Shown in pieces: positions 35,925-44,615 of a stretch of DNA of 64,000 bases. Location: NCBI GenBank assembly GCA_028282805.1, contig JANQHD010000004.1, positions 62,001 through 126,000 on the forward strand, written 5' to 3'. Source of the DNA: Phycisphaeraceae bacterium. Lineage in GTDB: Bacteria > Planctomycetota > Phycisphaerae > Phycisphaerales > Zrk34. A program made the translations under genes and the position numbers. Numbering within the stretch: the first letter of the stretch is position 1; every line of letters begins with the position of its first letter. The notes below the pieces were generated by a model. That model saw only the letters and a program-made list of their open reading frames with translations. It was not told the origin of the DNA and did no database searches.

Positions 35925-37187
35925 TCATGCGAACCACGCGTCGAGCTTGTCGGCGACGAGGGCGGCGCGCCAGCCGTGGCTGAGGGGGTGGGCGTCGAGG
36001 TCGGCGTGGCGCAAGCGGTCGCGGGCGTACGAACCGAACGCCTTGCGGCTGACGAGCAGTTGCAGGGGCAGGTCCTGCTCGGCGCACCAGCCCTTGAGCT
36101 TGCCCCATATCTTGTCGACGCGGTGGCGCTGGGCAGGGGTCATCGGCCGGTGGCGCGGCGGCAGCTGGTCGCGCGGCACGGCGCAGCCGGCCTTGATCGC
36201 TTTGAGCAGCGCGTCGCCGAACTTGTCGACCTGGTTCTTGCCGAGGCTGAGCTTGCGCAGGCCGGCGGCGGTGTGCGGGCGGTGGCGGGCGAGCTCGATG
36301 AGCGTGCTGTTGCGCATGACGGCGCGCGGCGGCAGGCAGCGCTTGCGCGCGATCTGTTCGCGCACGGTCACCAATTCGGCGAGCACCGCGAACGCGCGCG
36401 GCGGCATCGAGCCTTGGCGCAACACCCGGCGCGTCTGCGCCACGGGGTCGAAGCGGTACAGGTCGGCGTGGCGCATCTCGGCGAACAGCTGCTCGGCCCA
36501 ATCGGCGCGGTCGGCGTCGGCGAGTTTTTCGGTCAATACCGCGTGCAGCGCCGGCAGGTAGCGCACGTCGTCTGCGGCGTAACGCTGGTGCAGCGGTGAC
36601 ATCGGCCGTTCGTCCCAGTGGGTGAAGGTGACGGACTTGGGCAGGGCAACGCCGAGCGTCTGCTCGACGACGTTGGCCAGCGAGGTCGGGTAGTCGAGGC
36701 CGACGAGCCCGGCGGCGAGCTGGGTGTCGAACAGGCGGTCGGGCGTGCGGTCGGTTTCGCGCACGACCGGCTCGAGGTCGGGTTGGCCGGCGTGGGTGAT
36801 GGGGCAGGCATCGGGGTCGACGAGCAGCCGCCACATCGGCTCGAGGTCGAGGTCTTCTGCCAACGGGTCGACCAGCGCGATGCGGTCGGCGGTGGCCAGT
36901 TGCACGAGGCAGAGCTTGGCGGGGTAGTGGGTTTCGCCGATGAACTCGGTGTCGTAACCGAACACGCGCGCGGCGCGGAGCTGGTCGATCAGCTCGGCGA
37001 GTTGGTCGTTGTCGTCGACCCAGTCGGGCTCACCGGCGCAGACCAGCGGGTGGTCGATGACTTGGGCGGAGGTGTGCTTGTCGGCGTCGACCTGGGCCTC
37101 GGCGTGGGCCCGCCGGCGTCGCTCGGACAGGTAATCGCGGTAACTGGATCGACCGTTGCGGGGCTGATTCGGAGGGGGACAACTCAC
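35925..37187 (-). CDS. rnd: Ribonuclease D
   Basis: 420 residues. DEDD exonuclease domain: GYDTEFIGETHYPAKLCLVQ (motif I, Asp and Glu), ITHAGQPDLEPVV (motif II), and the YAADDVRYLPALHAVL motif III. An HRDC domain follows (PRAFAVLAELVTVREQIARK, RHRPHTAAGLRKL). It trims tRNA and other RNA 3' ends. Longer than the E. coli enzyme (~375) because of an ~40-residue N-terminal extension. The start seems right but has only a weak ribosome site. Confidence 0.92.
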   Translation of the reverse strand: MSCPPPNQPRNGRSSYRDYLSERRRRAHAEAQVDADKHTSAQVIDHPLVCAGEPDWVDDNDQLAELIDQLRAARVFGYDTEFIGETHYPAKLCLVQLATADRIALVDPLAEDLDLEPMWRLLVDPDACPITHAGQPDLEPVVRETDRTPDRLFDTQLAAGLVGLDYPTSLANVVEQTLGVALPKSVTFTHWDERPMSPLHQRYAADDVRYLPALHAVLTEKLADADRADWAEQLFAEMRHADLYRFDPVAQTRRVLRQGSMPPRAFAVLAELVTVREQIARKRCLPPRAVMRNSTLIELARHRPHTAAGLRKLSLGKNQVDKFGDALLKAIKAGCAVPRDQLPPRHRPMTPAQRHRVDKIWGKLKGWCAEQDLPLQLLVSRKAFGSYARDRLRHADLDAHPLSHGWRAALVADKLDAWFA

Positions 37188-37320
37188 GGTGGGATATTAG
37201 CAGATATGGAGGGGGTCAGGGGTTGGTTGGGGTTAAGGTTGAGTTGGCGTTCACGCGTTCGCCGCTGCGCGGCGGGAACGGGCCGAAGGCCCGTCGCTAA
37301 ATGTCGCGCCGGGGTTTGGG

Positions 37321-37390
37321 GACTCGGGACTCAAGACTCAAGACTCAAGACTCAAGACTCAAGACTCAAGACTCAAGACTCAAGACTCAA
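37321..37390 (+). repeat. Heptamer tandem array (GACTCAA)x9
   Basis: One variant unit (GACTCGG) followed by nine exact GACTCAA units. Seven-nt period, identical unit, 70 bp. The same heptamer reappears as about three units at 52566-52582. Confidence 0.95.
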
Positions 37391-37430
37391 ACCCCCCGGC
37401 CTTCGGCTGCGCCTCAGGCCGGGGCTTGGG
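37391..37430 (-). repeat. AAGCCGG-type GC hairpin
   Basis: On the minus strand it reads CCCAAGCCCCGGCCTGAGG and then CGCAGCCGAAGGCCGGGG. It follows the heptamer array directly. Confidence 0.7.
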
Positions 37431-37568
37431 CTTTGACGTTCGTGATTCGACGTTCGTCATTGCACAAAATACCCCGTTCTCGGTGGAGGGAGTGTCCAAG
37501 AACGGGGCGGAGGAGGAGAATGAGCAATCCACTTTAAAGGTGGGCACGTGCCACGTCCGTGTGGCACG

Positions 37569-37787
37569 TTACCCCGAGTTCGAACGCAATCCGTGCAGGC
37601 GGTCCTTCGCCTGCGTAGAAAGCTCAAGATCGGCAAAGGCGCCGCCCAGACGCCGGACCTTCACCAGCCGATCGTTTAACTCCAGGAGCTGACGATCGCT
37701 GATCGCGGCTGGATGCCAGTCGGGGTCGCCCGCGTCCATGCGAACGTCCGCCGTTTGAACTTGGTCCACCTGCGTACGGGGCGACAT
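37569..37787 (-). CDS. Small hypothetical protein downstream of mraZ
   Basis: 72 residues (start ATG 37787 with GAAGGGATT upstream). Features: a central basic region LLELNDRLVKVRRLGGAFAD and a possible helical end LSTQAKDRLHGL. No known family. It is 38 bp downstream of mraZ on the same strand, so probably cotranscribed. The usual downstream gene, rsmH, is not present. Confidence 0.55.
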   Translation of the reverse strand: MSPRTQVDQVQTADVRMDAGDPDWHPAAISDRQLLELNDRLVKVRRLGGAFADLELSTQAKDRLHGLRSNSG

Positions 37788-37825
37788 GCGAATCCCTTCA
37801 ACCCTTGCCGACACGGAACACCTGG

Positions 37826-38326
37826 TCAATCCGACTGACCCTGATCGCCCGAGCGCATCACGCGCCGGGGGTTTGTCAACAGTTCGGGACGCTCGGCCAG
37901 CGTGCGTTGCTTGTGCTCGGCCCACTGTTGTCGGTCTCGGACCTGCATGTGGTCCTTCACGCCGATCAACACCACGTCGCGCCCCAGTTCTACGTCACGG
38001 AGCAACTGCTCCGGCAACCTGATTCGGCCCTGCTTGTCTAGCTCGACGTGCCGGGCGCTGGAAAACATGATCTCTTCGTAGGCGAGCACCTGGTCGGGCG
38101 GCAGCTCGCTGTCGTCGAGCTGCGCGGCGCGGCGTTCGAAGTCACGCTCGGTGTACAGCACGAGCGTCGGCCCGCCGCTGTCGATGATCGTGACGTAGAA
38201 GCCTTCGCCGTCCCGCTCGGCGTCGAGCCGCTTGCGGACCTCGGCCGGCAACGCGATGCGCTGCTTGGCGTCGATCGAATGCTCGTATGTGCCGGTGAAG
38301 AGCAAGGCATTGTTTCCCCCACGCAT
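37826..38326 (-). CDS. mraZ: Transcriptional regulator MraZ
   Basis: 166 residues. Two AbrB-like repeats: TYEHSIDAKQRIALPAEVRK near the start and ARHVELDKQGRIRLPEQLLR in the middle (the DxxxR sequence appears in each). MraZ binds its own promoter and is a repressor of the division and cell-wall cluster in several bacteria. Upstream are three repeats matching an MraZ box (38386-38415), supporting autoregulation. Downstream lie a small protein and, further on, rnd, not the usual rsmH-ftsL-pbp genes. Confidence 0.93.
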   Translation of the reverse strand: MRGGNNALLFTGTYEHSIDAKQRIALPAEVRKRLDAERDGEGFYVTIIDSGGPTLVLYTERDFERRAAQLDDSELPPDQVLAYEEIMFSSARHVELDKQGRIRLPEQLLRDVELGRDVVLIGVKDHMQVRDRQQWAEHKQRTLAERPELLTNPRRVMRSGDQGQSD

Positions 38327-38644
38327 CCGTGCGTGACGTGCTTAACGCGGCGCACCCACGCCCGCGTGTCCATGAATGGGAATCTATACCACTTTTCACC
38401 ACTCTGCAACACTTTTCTTTCCGATTAATTCAAGTTTCTAAGCCTGTCGATTCGCACCTTTTTCATCATCGGCCGCGTCGACCGATAAAGATCGAATTAT
38501 TGAGCCGTGATCGGGGCAACGCGCAAAAATGGCCGAATCGGGTGACGGCGTTGCTCGCGGTAAAGCGCTATCGCTGATGATTGCGTGCGTCGCGCCCGAT
38601 GATCAAACGCTCGACGCACGCGACGAGGGCAACCGAGCATTCGG
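38327..38644. other. Divergent-side region: mraZ promoter and spacer
   Basis: 318 bp. The first 90 bp are the mraZ promoter with three MraZ repeats. The rest, up to the end of the cytochrome gene, holds no recognisable gene; it is AT-richer around 38440-38500. Confidence 0.4.
38386..38415 (-). promoter_or_regulatory. MraZ box: three direct 10-nt repeats
   Basis: On the minus strand the order is AAAGTGTTGC, AGAGTGGTGA, AAAGTGGTAT, with exact 10-nt period. This matches the AAAGTG[G/T] MraZ box described in Mollicutes and the general 10-nt spacing of MraZ operators. A likely promoter overlaps it: -35 TTGCAG and -10 TAGATT, with a 17-nt spacer. Binding would block RNA polymerase. Confidence 0.85.
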
Positions 38645-40078
38645 CTAATCGGACCCGCCGAACTCGTCTTCAAGCCTGGGCGACCGCGTCAACGGCAACC
38701 GGCGCTCGACCAACACAAGCCCTTCCGCCTCGCCGAGCAAGCGGTTGCGCACGTAGACCAATCGGACCGTCGCGTGCTTGGCCGACTCGGGGATGGGCAG
38801 GCGGATCACGCGCCGCTCGCCGGGCGACAGGGCCGCCGACCGCCCTTCGACGTGGTCGAGTTCGGGCAGCCGGCCCGGCACCAGTTCGGCGGCCATGGTG
38901 CCCTTGGCGGCGTCAAAGCCGGCGTACACCCGTAGCGCTCGCCGACGCGTGCCCGTGGGGTAGTCGTGCCCCGCGAGGTTGGTCAGCGTCACGAGCAGTT
39001 GGCGAGTGGTTCGGTCACGTTCGGTGCTCAGCGACAGGCTCACGCCCCCCGCCAGCAGCGCCGGGTCGCGCCGCGCGGTCAGGTGGTGGGCGCGCCCGGC
39101 GGGGGTGTCGGGCATGTGGCAGTCGGTACACGTCTGCCGATCGCCGCGACGCTCGAGGTCGATCGCGCCCGGCGGCCAACTCGCCCGGCGGGGCTGTCGG
39201 CCGGTCAGCCACCGCCGCCACTGCGCCTCGGCCGCCGCGTGGCAGGTGGCGCACGCCACTTTTTGAGCTTCAAACTCGTACCGACACGCCCCGGGTTGTG
39301 GCGGCGCGGCCACCGACTTCGCTTCGTGGCACACGCCGCACGCGATGCCCCGCCGCTCGCCCCACGACCAGGCCACGGGCTGTCGGCTCGCCGGGTCGAC
39401 CGTGTTCAGCCGCAGGTGCGACAGCGACTGGGCGTGCGACGAGTCGGCCCACTGTTGCGCGATCGCGCCGTGACACGAAGCGCAATCGGCGCCGTCGGTC
39501 AGCGTATGGGTTGCGCTGCGCGCGTGGCAGGCGGCGCAGCGTTCGGCCAGCGTTTGCCCGAACTGCAGGTGTCGGTCGGCCGCGTAAACCTCGCAAAGCT
39601 CACCGGGCGCAACCGGCGCTTGGCGCTGCAGCCACGCCAGCACCGCGCGCTCGCGTTGCGCGAGCGGCGTGTCGCGCATGGGCAACGGTTCGACCGCGCC
39701 GCCGAGCTGTTTCAGCGCCCGGTAGGCCGCCGACCGCACGCGCCAGTCGCGGTCACTCGCACGCGCCAGCAGAAGCGCTTGCAAAGCCGCCGTCGGGCGC
39801 TCGGCCAACAGCTCGCAACACAACGCCCGCACCCGCGGGTCGGAATGCTCCGCCAAACGGGGCAGGTGTTCGACCATGCGCGGCCAATCCGCCGCCGCCC
39901 AGCGGCGCGCTTCGACAAACGCGCGTGTTTCAACGCGGTCGATCGCGATCAGCCACTCATCAAATCGCTCGTAAGCCGGCGCCGGCGGCGTGCGGACCGC
40001 CCACCACGCTGCGCCCAACAGGCCCAGCACCACGACCGCCAGCGCGATGTGACGTCGTTTCAGCAACGCAAGCCCCAC
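38645..40078 (-). CDS. Pentaheme cytochrome c with HEAT-like N-terminus
   Basis: 477 residues. A membrane anchor (HIALAVVVLGLLGAAWWAV), then HEAT-like helices (LPRLAEHSDPRVRALCCELL), then five CxxCH heme sites (CAACH, CASCH, CGVCH, CATCH, CTDCH), then a beta-rich domain with LTNLAGHDYPTGTRRRALRV. That last motif is the His-Tyr-Pro-Thr-Gly region of the cytochrome c554-like family. It should carry electrons in the periplasm. It faces, head to head, the gene unit that starts at 40255. GTG start; ribosome site weak. Confidence 0.85.
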   Translation of the reverse strand: MGLALLKRRHIALAVVVLGLLGAAWWAVRTPPAPAYERFDEWLIAIDRVETRAFVEARRWAAADWPRMVEHLPRLAEHSDPRVRALCCELLAERPTAALQALLLARASDRDWRVRSAAYRALKQLGGAVEPLPMRDTPLAQRERAVLAWLQRQAPVAPGELCEVYAADRHLQFGQTLAERCAACHARSATHTLTDGADCASCHGAIAQQWADSSHAQSLSHLRLNTVDPASRQPVAWSWGERRGIACGVCHEAKSVAAPPQPGACRYEFEAQKVACATCHAAAEAQWRRWLTGRQPRRASWPPGAIDLERRGDRQTCTDCHMPDTPAGRAHHLTARRDPALLAGGVSLSLSTERDRTTRQLLVTLTNLAGHDYPTGTRRRALRVYAGFDAAKGTMAAELVPGRLPELDHVEGRSAALSPGERRVIRLPIPESAKHATVRLVYVRNRLLGEAEGLVLVERRLPLTRSPRLEDEFGGSD

Positions 40079-40124
40079 GTCACGATAACCACGGCGAACA
40101 ACCGCTCACGCCACACCCGAAGAC

Positions 40125-40172
40125 GAAAGTTTCAGGCGATTGGTTCGTGAAAGTTTCAGGCCATCGGTTCGT
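40125..40172. promoter_or_regulatory. Two tandem 24-bp repeats upstream of the ExbBD/VWA/iron ABC unit
   Basis: 40125-40148 and 40149-40172 match at 22 of 24 positions. Each contains the inverted core GAAAGTTTC and ends in GGTTCGT. TATCAT at 40177-40182 is a plausible -10; if so, the second repeat covers the -35. This looks like a regulator binding site shared by the divergent cytochrome and the HEAT-to-ABC unit. Confidence 0.6.
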
Positions 40173-40254
40173 CTTGTATCATAGCGGCACTTGCTGTCAA
40201 TCCTTCCTGCCTCTCGGCGCCCAACCGGCGCCAACTCCAGACAGGGGTCAAGCG

Positions 40255-42195
40255 ATGCGGGCGGCTTTCGCGAAGCAAACCCTGCGCAAGATGGCCGGCG
40301 CGTGCCTGGTCGTCGTGTGCATCACGGCGACGCTGCACGCCCACAGCGAGCCGGAAGACCGCCCGCCGCGCGTCTTCGTCGTCAAGCCGCCCGCCGCACG
40401 TAACCTGCCGCCCGCCGCGCGTAACCTGCCGCCGCGCTGGTCGTGGGTGCACTGGTGGGAAGCCAACCGCGACCGCTTCCTGCTCGCCGCCAGCCAATCC
40501 GCCCGCCAGCCCGCCAGCGACAAGGTGCTCAACCAACTCCGCGCCGAGGCCGGCGCCGCGATCGCGCCGTACCTCGACGACAAAGACGAAAACATCCGCG
40601 CCGCCGCCGCGCTGACGCTCGGCCGCATCGGCCACGCCGGCTCGCGCCAGGCCCTGCAAAAACTCAGCGAGACCGATGAAGACGCGCTGGTCAAGCAATC
40701 CGCGCTCGCCGCGATCGGTCTGCTCGACGGCAAAGAAAGCGAAACCTACCTCACCACACGCCAGATGACCGACGCCGACGTCGAAGGCCCCGCCACGCTC
40801 GCGGCCATGTCGCTGCTCAAGCAGCCGAGCAAAGAAACGCTCGGCCAACTCGTCAAGATGCTCGACCACCGCACGCGCAGCACAAAAACCAATCGCAAGC
40901 CCCCCGAATACGAGGCCTTCGCCGCGCTCACGCTGCAGGGCCGCCTCGATAAGGCGAACGTGACCGCCCTGCGTCGCGCTTTGGCCAACAGCGACAACGA
41001 CATGGTCGCCGGCGAAGCGATGCTCGTGCTCGCGCGCGTGCAGGACGGCCCATCGCTGAAAACCATCGCCACGCTCGCCACCGCCGACCACAACACCCGC
41101 TCGGTCGCGGCCTGGCGCGCGCTCGTCGCCGAGCTCAAGCGTGAAAACCAGTTCCAGTCGGGCCAGACCACCATGCTCCCGCCGCGCGACCCGACGCAGC
41201 CGCGCAAGCCCCAATCCCGGAAGGTCACGTTCGGCCTGTCGGAGATCCGCATGGCGCGCCTGCGCGCCACCGCCGCGCTGGCGCTGGGCTACTACGACGA
41301 CCGCCGCGCCACCCAGGTGCTGGTGAACGTGTTGCGCGAGAAGCCCACGCAACACAACGCCCTGCCGCGCGGCTTCGCCATCATGGCCCTCGCCCAACAG
41401 CGCAAGCCCGAAGCGCTGCCCGCCCTGATCAAGGTCTTTGAAGACAACGCCAACCCCGACAGCCCGATCCGCGGTTACGCGGCGCTGGCGCTGGGTCTTT
41501 ACGCCCGGCCGATCAAAACCCCGCAGGGCACACAGAACCAACCCGGCTACGACAAGCTGCTCAAGCGGTTGGCCCAGACGCTGGCCGACCCGCGCCAAAC
41601 GCCCGAGGTCCGCAGCGCGTGCGCGGTGGGCCTGGGCCTCGCCGGCCACACCGCGTCGCTCGAACACCTCGTGGCGGCCGGCAAACAGCTCAAGAGCGGC
41701 GACCACGTGATCGGCGGCTACGTGCTGCTCGCCCGCGGGTTGCTCGGCGACCGCAACCTCGTCGAGCCCGTGAAGAACTTTCTCGCCGCCACGTCGCGCG
41801 TGCGGGATTCGACCGGCGTGCTCGCCCGCCGCGCCGCCGTGCTGAGCCTGGGCCTGATCGAGTCCGACGAGGCCGTGCCGGCGCTGATGGCGACCTGGGA
41901 AGACGACTACCACGTCAACCGCGAGGCGCTGTTCGCCCTGTCGCTGTGCGATGCGCAGGGCGTCGGCCGGCCGGTCATCGACGCGCTGGTCGGGAAGAAG
42001 GACCCCGGCGCCGAGGAGTTTCTGATCCGCCTGCTCGGCGAACTGCTGGTCACCGAACGCCCGCAACGGCTCAGCGCGTTCCTCGCGTTCAGCAACTACA
42101 CGGTGCGCAACGAGGCGCGGCTGCCGTTCAACACCATGGCCAACGAGTTTCTGTTCAAGTTCCTCGTCCCGCTGTTCGAGAGGCAGTGGCTTTGA
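40255..42195 (+). CDS. Exported HEAT-repeat protein
   Basis: 646 residues: signal peptide (residues 1-~28), a Pro-rich stretch where PPAARNL occurs twice, then a long series of HEAT repeats of 30-35 residues (AAAALTLGRIGHAGSRQAL; ARLRATAALALGYYDDRRA; ARRAAVLSLGLIESDEAV). It is predicted to be a periplasmic scaffold. First gene of a nine-gene unit: the next gene starts 4 nt before its stop. A longer frame upstream is not real, as it lies in reverse over the cytochrome gene. Function unknown; it may present or bind another protein. Confidence 0.75.
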   Translation: MRAAFAKQTLRKMAGACLVVVCITATLHAHSEPEDRPPRVFVVKPPAARNLPPAARNLPPRWSWVHWWEANRDRFLLAASQSARQPASDKVLNQLRAEAGAAIAPYLDDKDENIRAAAALTLGRIGHAGSRQALQKLSETDEDALVKQSALAAIGLLDGKESETYLTTRQMTDADVEGPATLAAMSLLKQPSKETLGQLVKMLDHRTRSTKTNRKPPEYEAFAALTLQGRLDKANVTALRRALANSDNDMVAGEAMLVLARVQDGPSLKTIATLATADHNTRSVAAWRALVAELKRENQFQSGQTTMLPPRDPTQPRKPQSRKVTFGLSEIRMARLRATAALALGYYDDRRATQVLVNVLREKPTQHNALPRGFAIMALAQQRKPEALPALIKVFEDNANPDSPIRGYAALALGLYARPIKTPQGTQNQPGYDKLLKRLAQTLADPRQTPEVRSACAVGLGLAGHTASLEHLVAAGKQLKSGDHVIGGYVLLARGLLGDRNLVEPVKNFLAATSRVRDSTGVLARRAAVLSLGLIESDEAVPALMATWEDDYHVNREALFALSLCDAQGVGRPVIDALVGKKDPGAEEFLIRLLGELLVTERPQRLSAFLAFSNYTVRNEARLPFNTMANEFLFKFLVPLFERQWL

Positions 42196-44615
42196 GCACG
42201 CGACACGCACAGGGCTGGAAGCTGGTTTGTGTGGCGGTCGCGTTGCTGTGCGCACCGGCGCTGGCCGACGAGGCGCTCGACGAGCGTGTGGCCGAGGCCG
42301 ACCACGTGCTCGATCGGTGCGCCGCGGAGCTGACGCTGCTAAAGGTGCGCGGCTACGAGAAGGTTGAGGAGCTGGCCGAGCCGTACCGGGAGGGCGAAGC
42401 GGCGATCGAGGCGGGCCTGAAGTGGATGGACCGGCAGCTGTTGAACCTGCCCAAGCCGCGGGGCAACGCGCTGCGCGAGCTGCACGAGTCGAAGAAGCTC
42501 GAGCTACGCAGCGCGATGGCGCGGCTGATGTATCGGCGGGCCGAGCTGATCCGCCTAACGATCGCGGCCATGGACCGGGGCGACGAGAACTTCGAGAAGC
42601 TGTTGCAGCGCGGCCAGGACGCGGCGTCGGAGCTGCGGGTGGCGTACCGCGACCTGGTGCTGGGGCAGATGGGCCACATCGCGTCGGCGCGCTTGTGGCG
42701 CACGGTCGGCGAACCGGAAAAAGCGATCGCGGCGATCGAGCCGTTGATCGAATCGACCAGGGACGCCGACTCGCCCAAGTCGCGGGCGATGTACCGCTTG
42801 GCCGTGATCGACAAGCTGGAGAGCGCGCTGGCGCTGCACGACGCGGAGGTGGCGAGCACGTGCCGGGCGCTGGCGGGCGCGGAGCCGTTTGTGAAGGACG
42901 CCGGGGCGTTGGCGCAGCTGGCTTGGGTCGAGGCGCGCGGCCTGCTCGACGCCGAGGCGCACGGCGACGCGGTGGCCCAATCGCTCGACGCGGCGTTGGC
43001 GCTGCTGCGGCGCGAGGACGTGGTCGCCGCCGCCCCGCGCTTCGACCGGTTGCAGGTGATCGTCGACGCCGATTCGACGTACGGCGGCGGCCTGGCCAGC
43101 GCCGACGAGCTGTTCGGGTTTGCCGATTTGCTGATCGCCGCCGAGCGCTATGCGCAAGCGTTGAAGTTGTACGATCGCGGCGTGGCGATGACCGACAAGC
43201 CCGCCCCGCAACGGCTGCAGGCGCACGCCGCGCTGCTCACGCGCGCCGGGCGCTACGCCGACGCGGCCGAGGCGTACGACCGGTTGCTCGAACTGACCGA
43301 CGACGAGGCGCAGCGGGCGAACGTCATGCGGTGGCGCAACGCGGCGTTGGCCTCGGCGGCGCAGTCGGACGACGCGGGTTCGCGGGCGCTGGTCGCCAAA
43401 CAGCTCGAAGCGTTGCTGGAAACCGCCGACAGCGACATCGACCCCGAAACACGACGCGCGGCGCTGCGGCGTTGGGCGGCGCTGCGCAGCGAGCGGACGG
43501 GTCCGGCCGAGTACTACCCGCAGCTGCAACAGCGTGAGGCGTTGATCGGCGACGACGCGTACCTGTTGTTCGCGCTGCTCAGCGGGCGGTACGCGGAGCT
43601 GACCGCCGAACCGGACGCGCCGACGCGCGAGGCGCTGCTGGCGGTCGCCGAGCGGCTCAGCGCCGTGGCCGAATCGGCGCGCCGGCAAGGGCTGGCGGAC
43701 CTGGCCGCACGCGCGGTGTTGCTGCGCAGCCGGGCGCTGGTCACGCCGCCGTTGGATAAACGGCTGGTGGCGTTCGAGGCGTTGCAGAAGCACTGGTCGG
43801 ACCTGATCGGCAACACGGCGACGCGCGAGCGGGCCGTGGTGCAGCGGCTGAACCTGTTGCTCGACCTGGGCATGGTCGACAGCGCCAACGACGCGGTCGA
43901 CAACCTGCCCGAGGGCGTGACGGTCAGCCCGGGCGTGTGCCTGCGGCTGGCCGAGGCGCTGGCCGAGCGTTACGACGCGACCGACCCGCGTGCGGGCCTG
44001 ATCCAGCAGATGGTCGTGCGCCAGGCCAACCGCGCCATCGCGTCGGCCGCGGCCGAGCCGCGGGGTTATGCGGGGGTGGCGCTACGCGGGGCCGAGGCGA
44101 TGATCAAGGCCCGCGCTTACACCGATGCGCGCGGCATCGTGGCCAACCTGATCGAAGCCGGTGAGCTATCGATGACCGGGGCGCAACGGCTCGAAGCCAA
44201 GCTGCTCTACGCGCGTGTGCTCGCCGGTCAGGGTGACCACGCGGGCGCGCTGCAGTGGCTCGAGCAGCAAACCGAGGCCGACCACGCGCACCCCGCCGTC
44301 ACGCTGCAACGCGGCGACATACTCGTTGCGCTGGGCCGCACGGGCGAAGCGCTCGATGCGTACCGCGCCGCGCGGGCCGCGGCCGACAAGGGCGGCACGC
44401 TGTGGTGGCGGGCGACCGTGGCGCTCGTCGACACGCTGATCGCTAACGACAACCGGGCGCAGGCGCAGCGCGTGCTGCGCGTGGCGCGGGCGCTGTACCC
44501 CCTGCCGGCTGGCTCGCCACTGGGCGCCGACGTCCGGCGGTTGCAGGAAACACTCAAAGCCACCGACAAACAACCCAACCACGCCCAACCGCGTGAGGGA
44601 GGTGCTACACCATGA
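42192..44615 (+). CDS. Exported TPR-repeat protein
   Basis: 807 residues: short hydrophobic signal (WKLVCVAVALLCAPALADEA), then alpha-helical tetratricopeptide repeats (RYAQALKLYDRGVAMTDKPA; RYADAAEAYDRLLELTDDEA; HAGALQWLEQQTEADHAHPA; RTGEALDAYRAARAAADKGG). Likely periplasmic. TTG 42192 is preferred since GAGAGG sits 8 nt upstream. It overlaps both neighbours by 4 nt, so translation is coupled. TPR proteins alongside ExbB/ExbD are common in this phylum, but their job is unknown. Confidence 0.75.
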   Translation: MSTRHAQGWKLVCVAVALLCAPALADEALDERVAEADHVLDRCAAELTLLKVRGYEKVEELAEPYREGEAAIEAGLKWMDRQLLNLPKPRGNALRELHESKKLELRSAMARLMYRRAELIRLTIAAMDRGDENFEKLLQRGQDAASELRVAYRDLVLGQMGHIASARLWRTVGEPEKAIAAIEPLIESTRDADSPKSRAMYRLAVIDKLESALALHDAEVASTCRALAGAEPFVKDAGALAQLAWVEARGLLDAEAHGDAVAQSLDAALALLRREDVVAAAPRFDRLQVIVDADSTYGGGLASADELFGFADLLIAAERYAQALKLYDRGVAMTDKPAPQRLQAHAALLTRAGRYADAAEAYDRLLELTDDEAQRANVMRWRNAALASAAQSDDAGSRALVAKQLEALLETADSDIDPETRRAALRRWAALRSERTGPAEYYPQLQQREALIGDDAYLLFALLSGRYAELTAEPDAPTREALLAVAERLSAVAESARRQGLADLAARAVLLRSRALVTPPLDKRLVAFEALQKHWSDLIGNTATRERAVVQRLNLLLDLGMVDSANDAVDNLPEGVTVSPGVCLRLAEALAERYDATDPRAGLIQQMVVRQANRAIASAAAEPRGYAGVALRGAEAMIKARAYTDARGIVANLIEAGELSMTGAQRLEAKLLYARVLAGQGDHAGALQWLEQQTEADHAHPAVTLQRGDILVALGRTGEALDAYRAARAAADKGGTLWWRATVALVDTLIANDNRAQAQRVLRVARALYPLPAGSPLGADVRRLQETLKATDKQPNHAQPREGGATP

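Larger units (their letters stand above)
37188..37568. other. Intergenic region holding a heptamer array and a GC hairpin
   Basis: 381 bp between the genes for rnd and the MraZ neighbour. It contains the heptamer array at 37321-37390 and the hairpin at 37391-37430, followed by GACGTTCGTGATTCGACGTT. No gene is seen. The small neighbour of mraZ is transcribed into it. Confidence 0.5.

Noticed and set aside
37321-37390. Possible CRISPR array
   Set aside because: Units are 7 nt with no spacers and no cas genes near. It is a simple tandem array.
38581-40254. Very long open frame running into the HEAT gene from upstream
   Set aside because: It lies antisense to the pentaheme cytochrome, is made of Arg/Pro/Ala runs, and the true HEAT gene has its own signal peptide at 40255.
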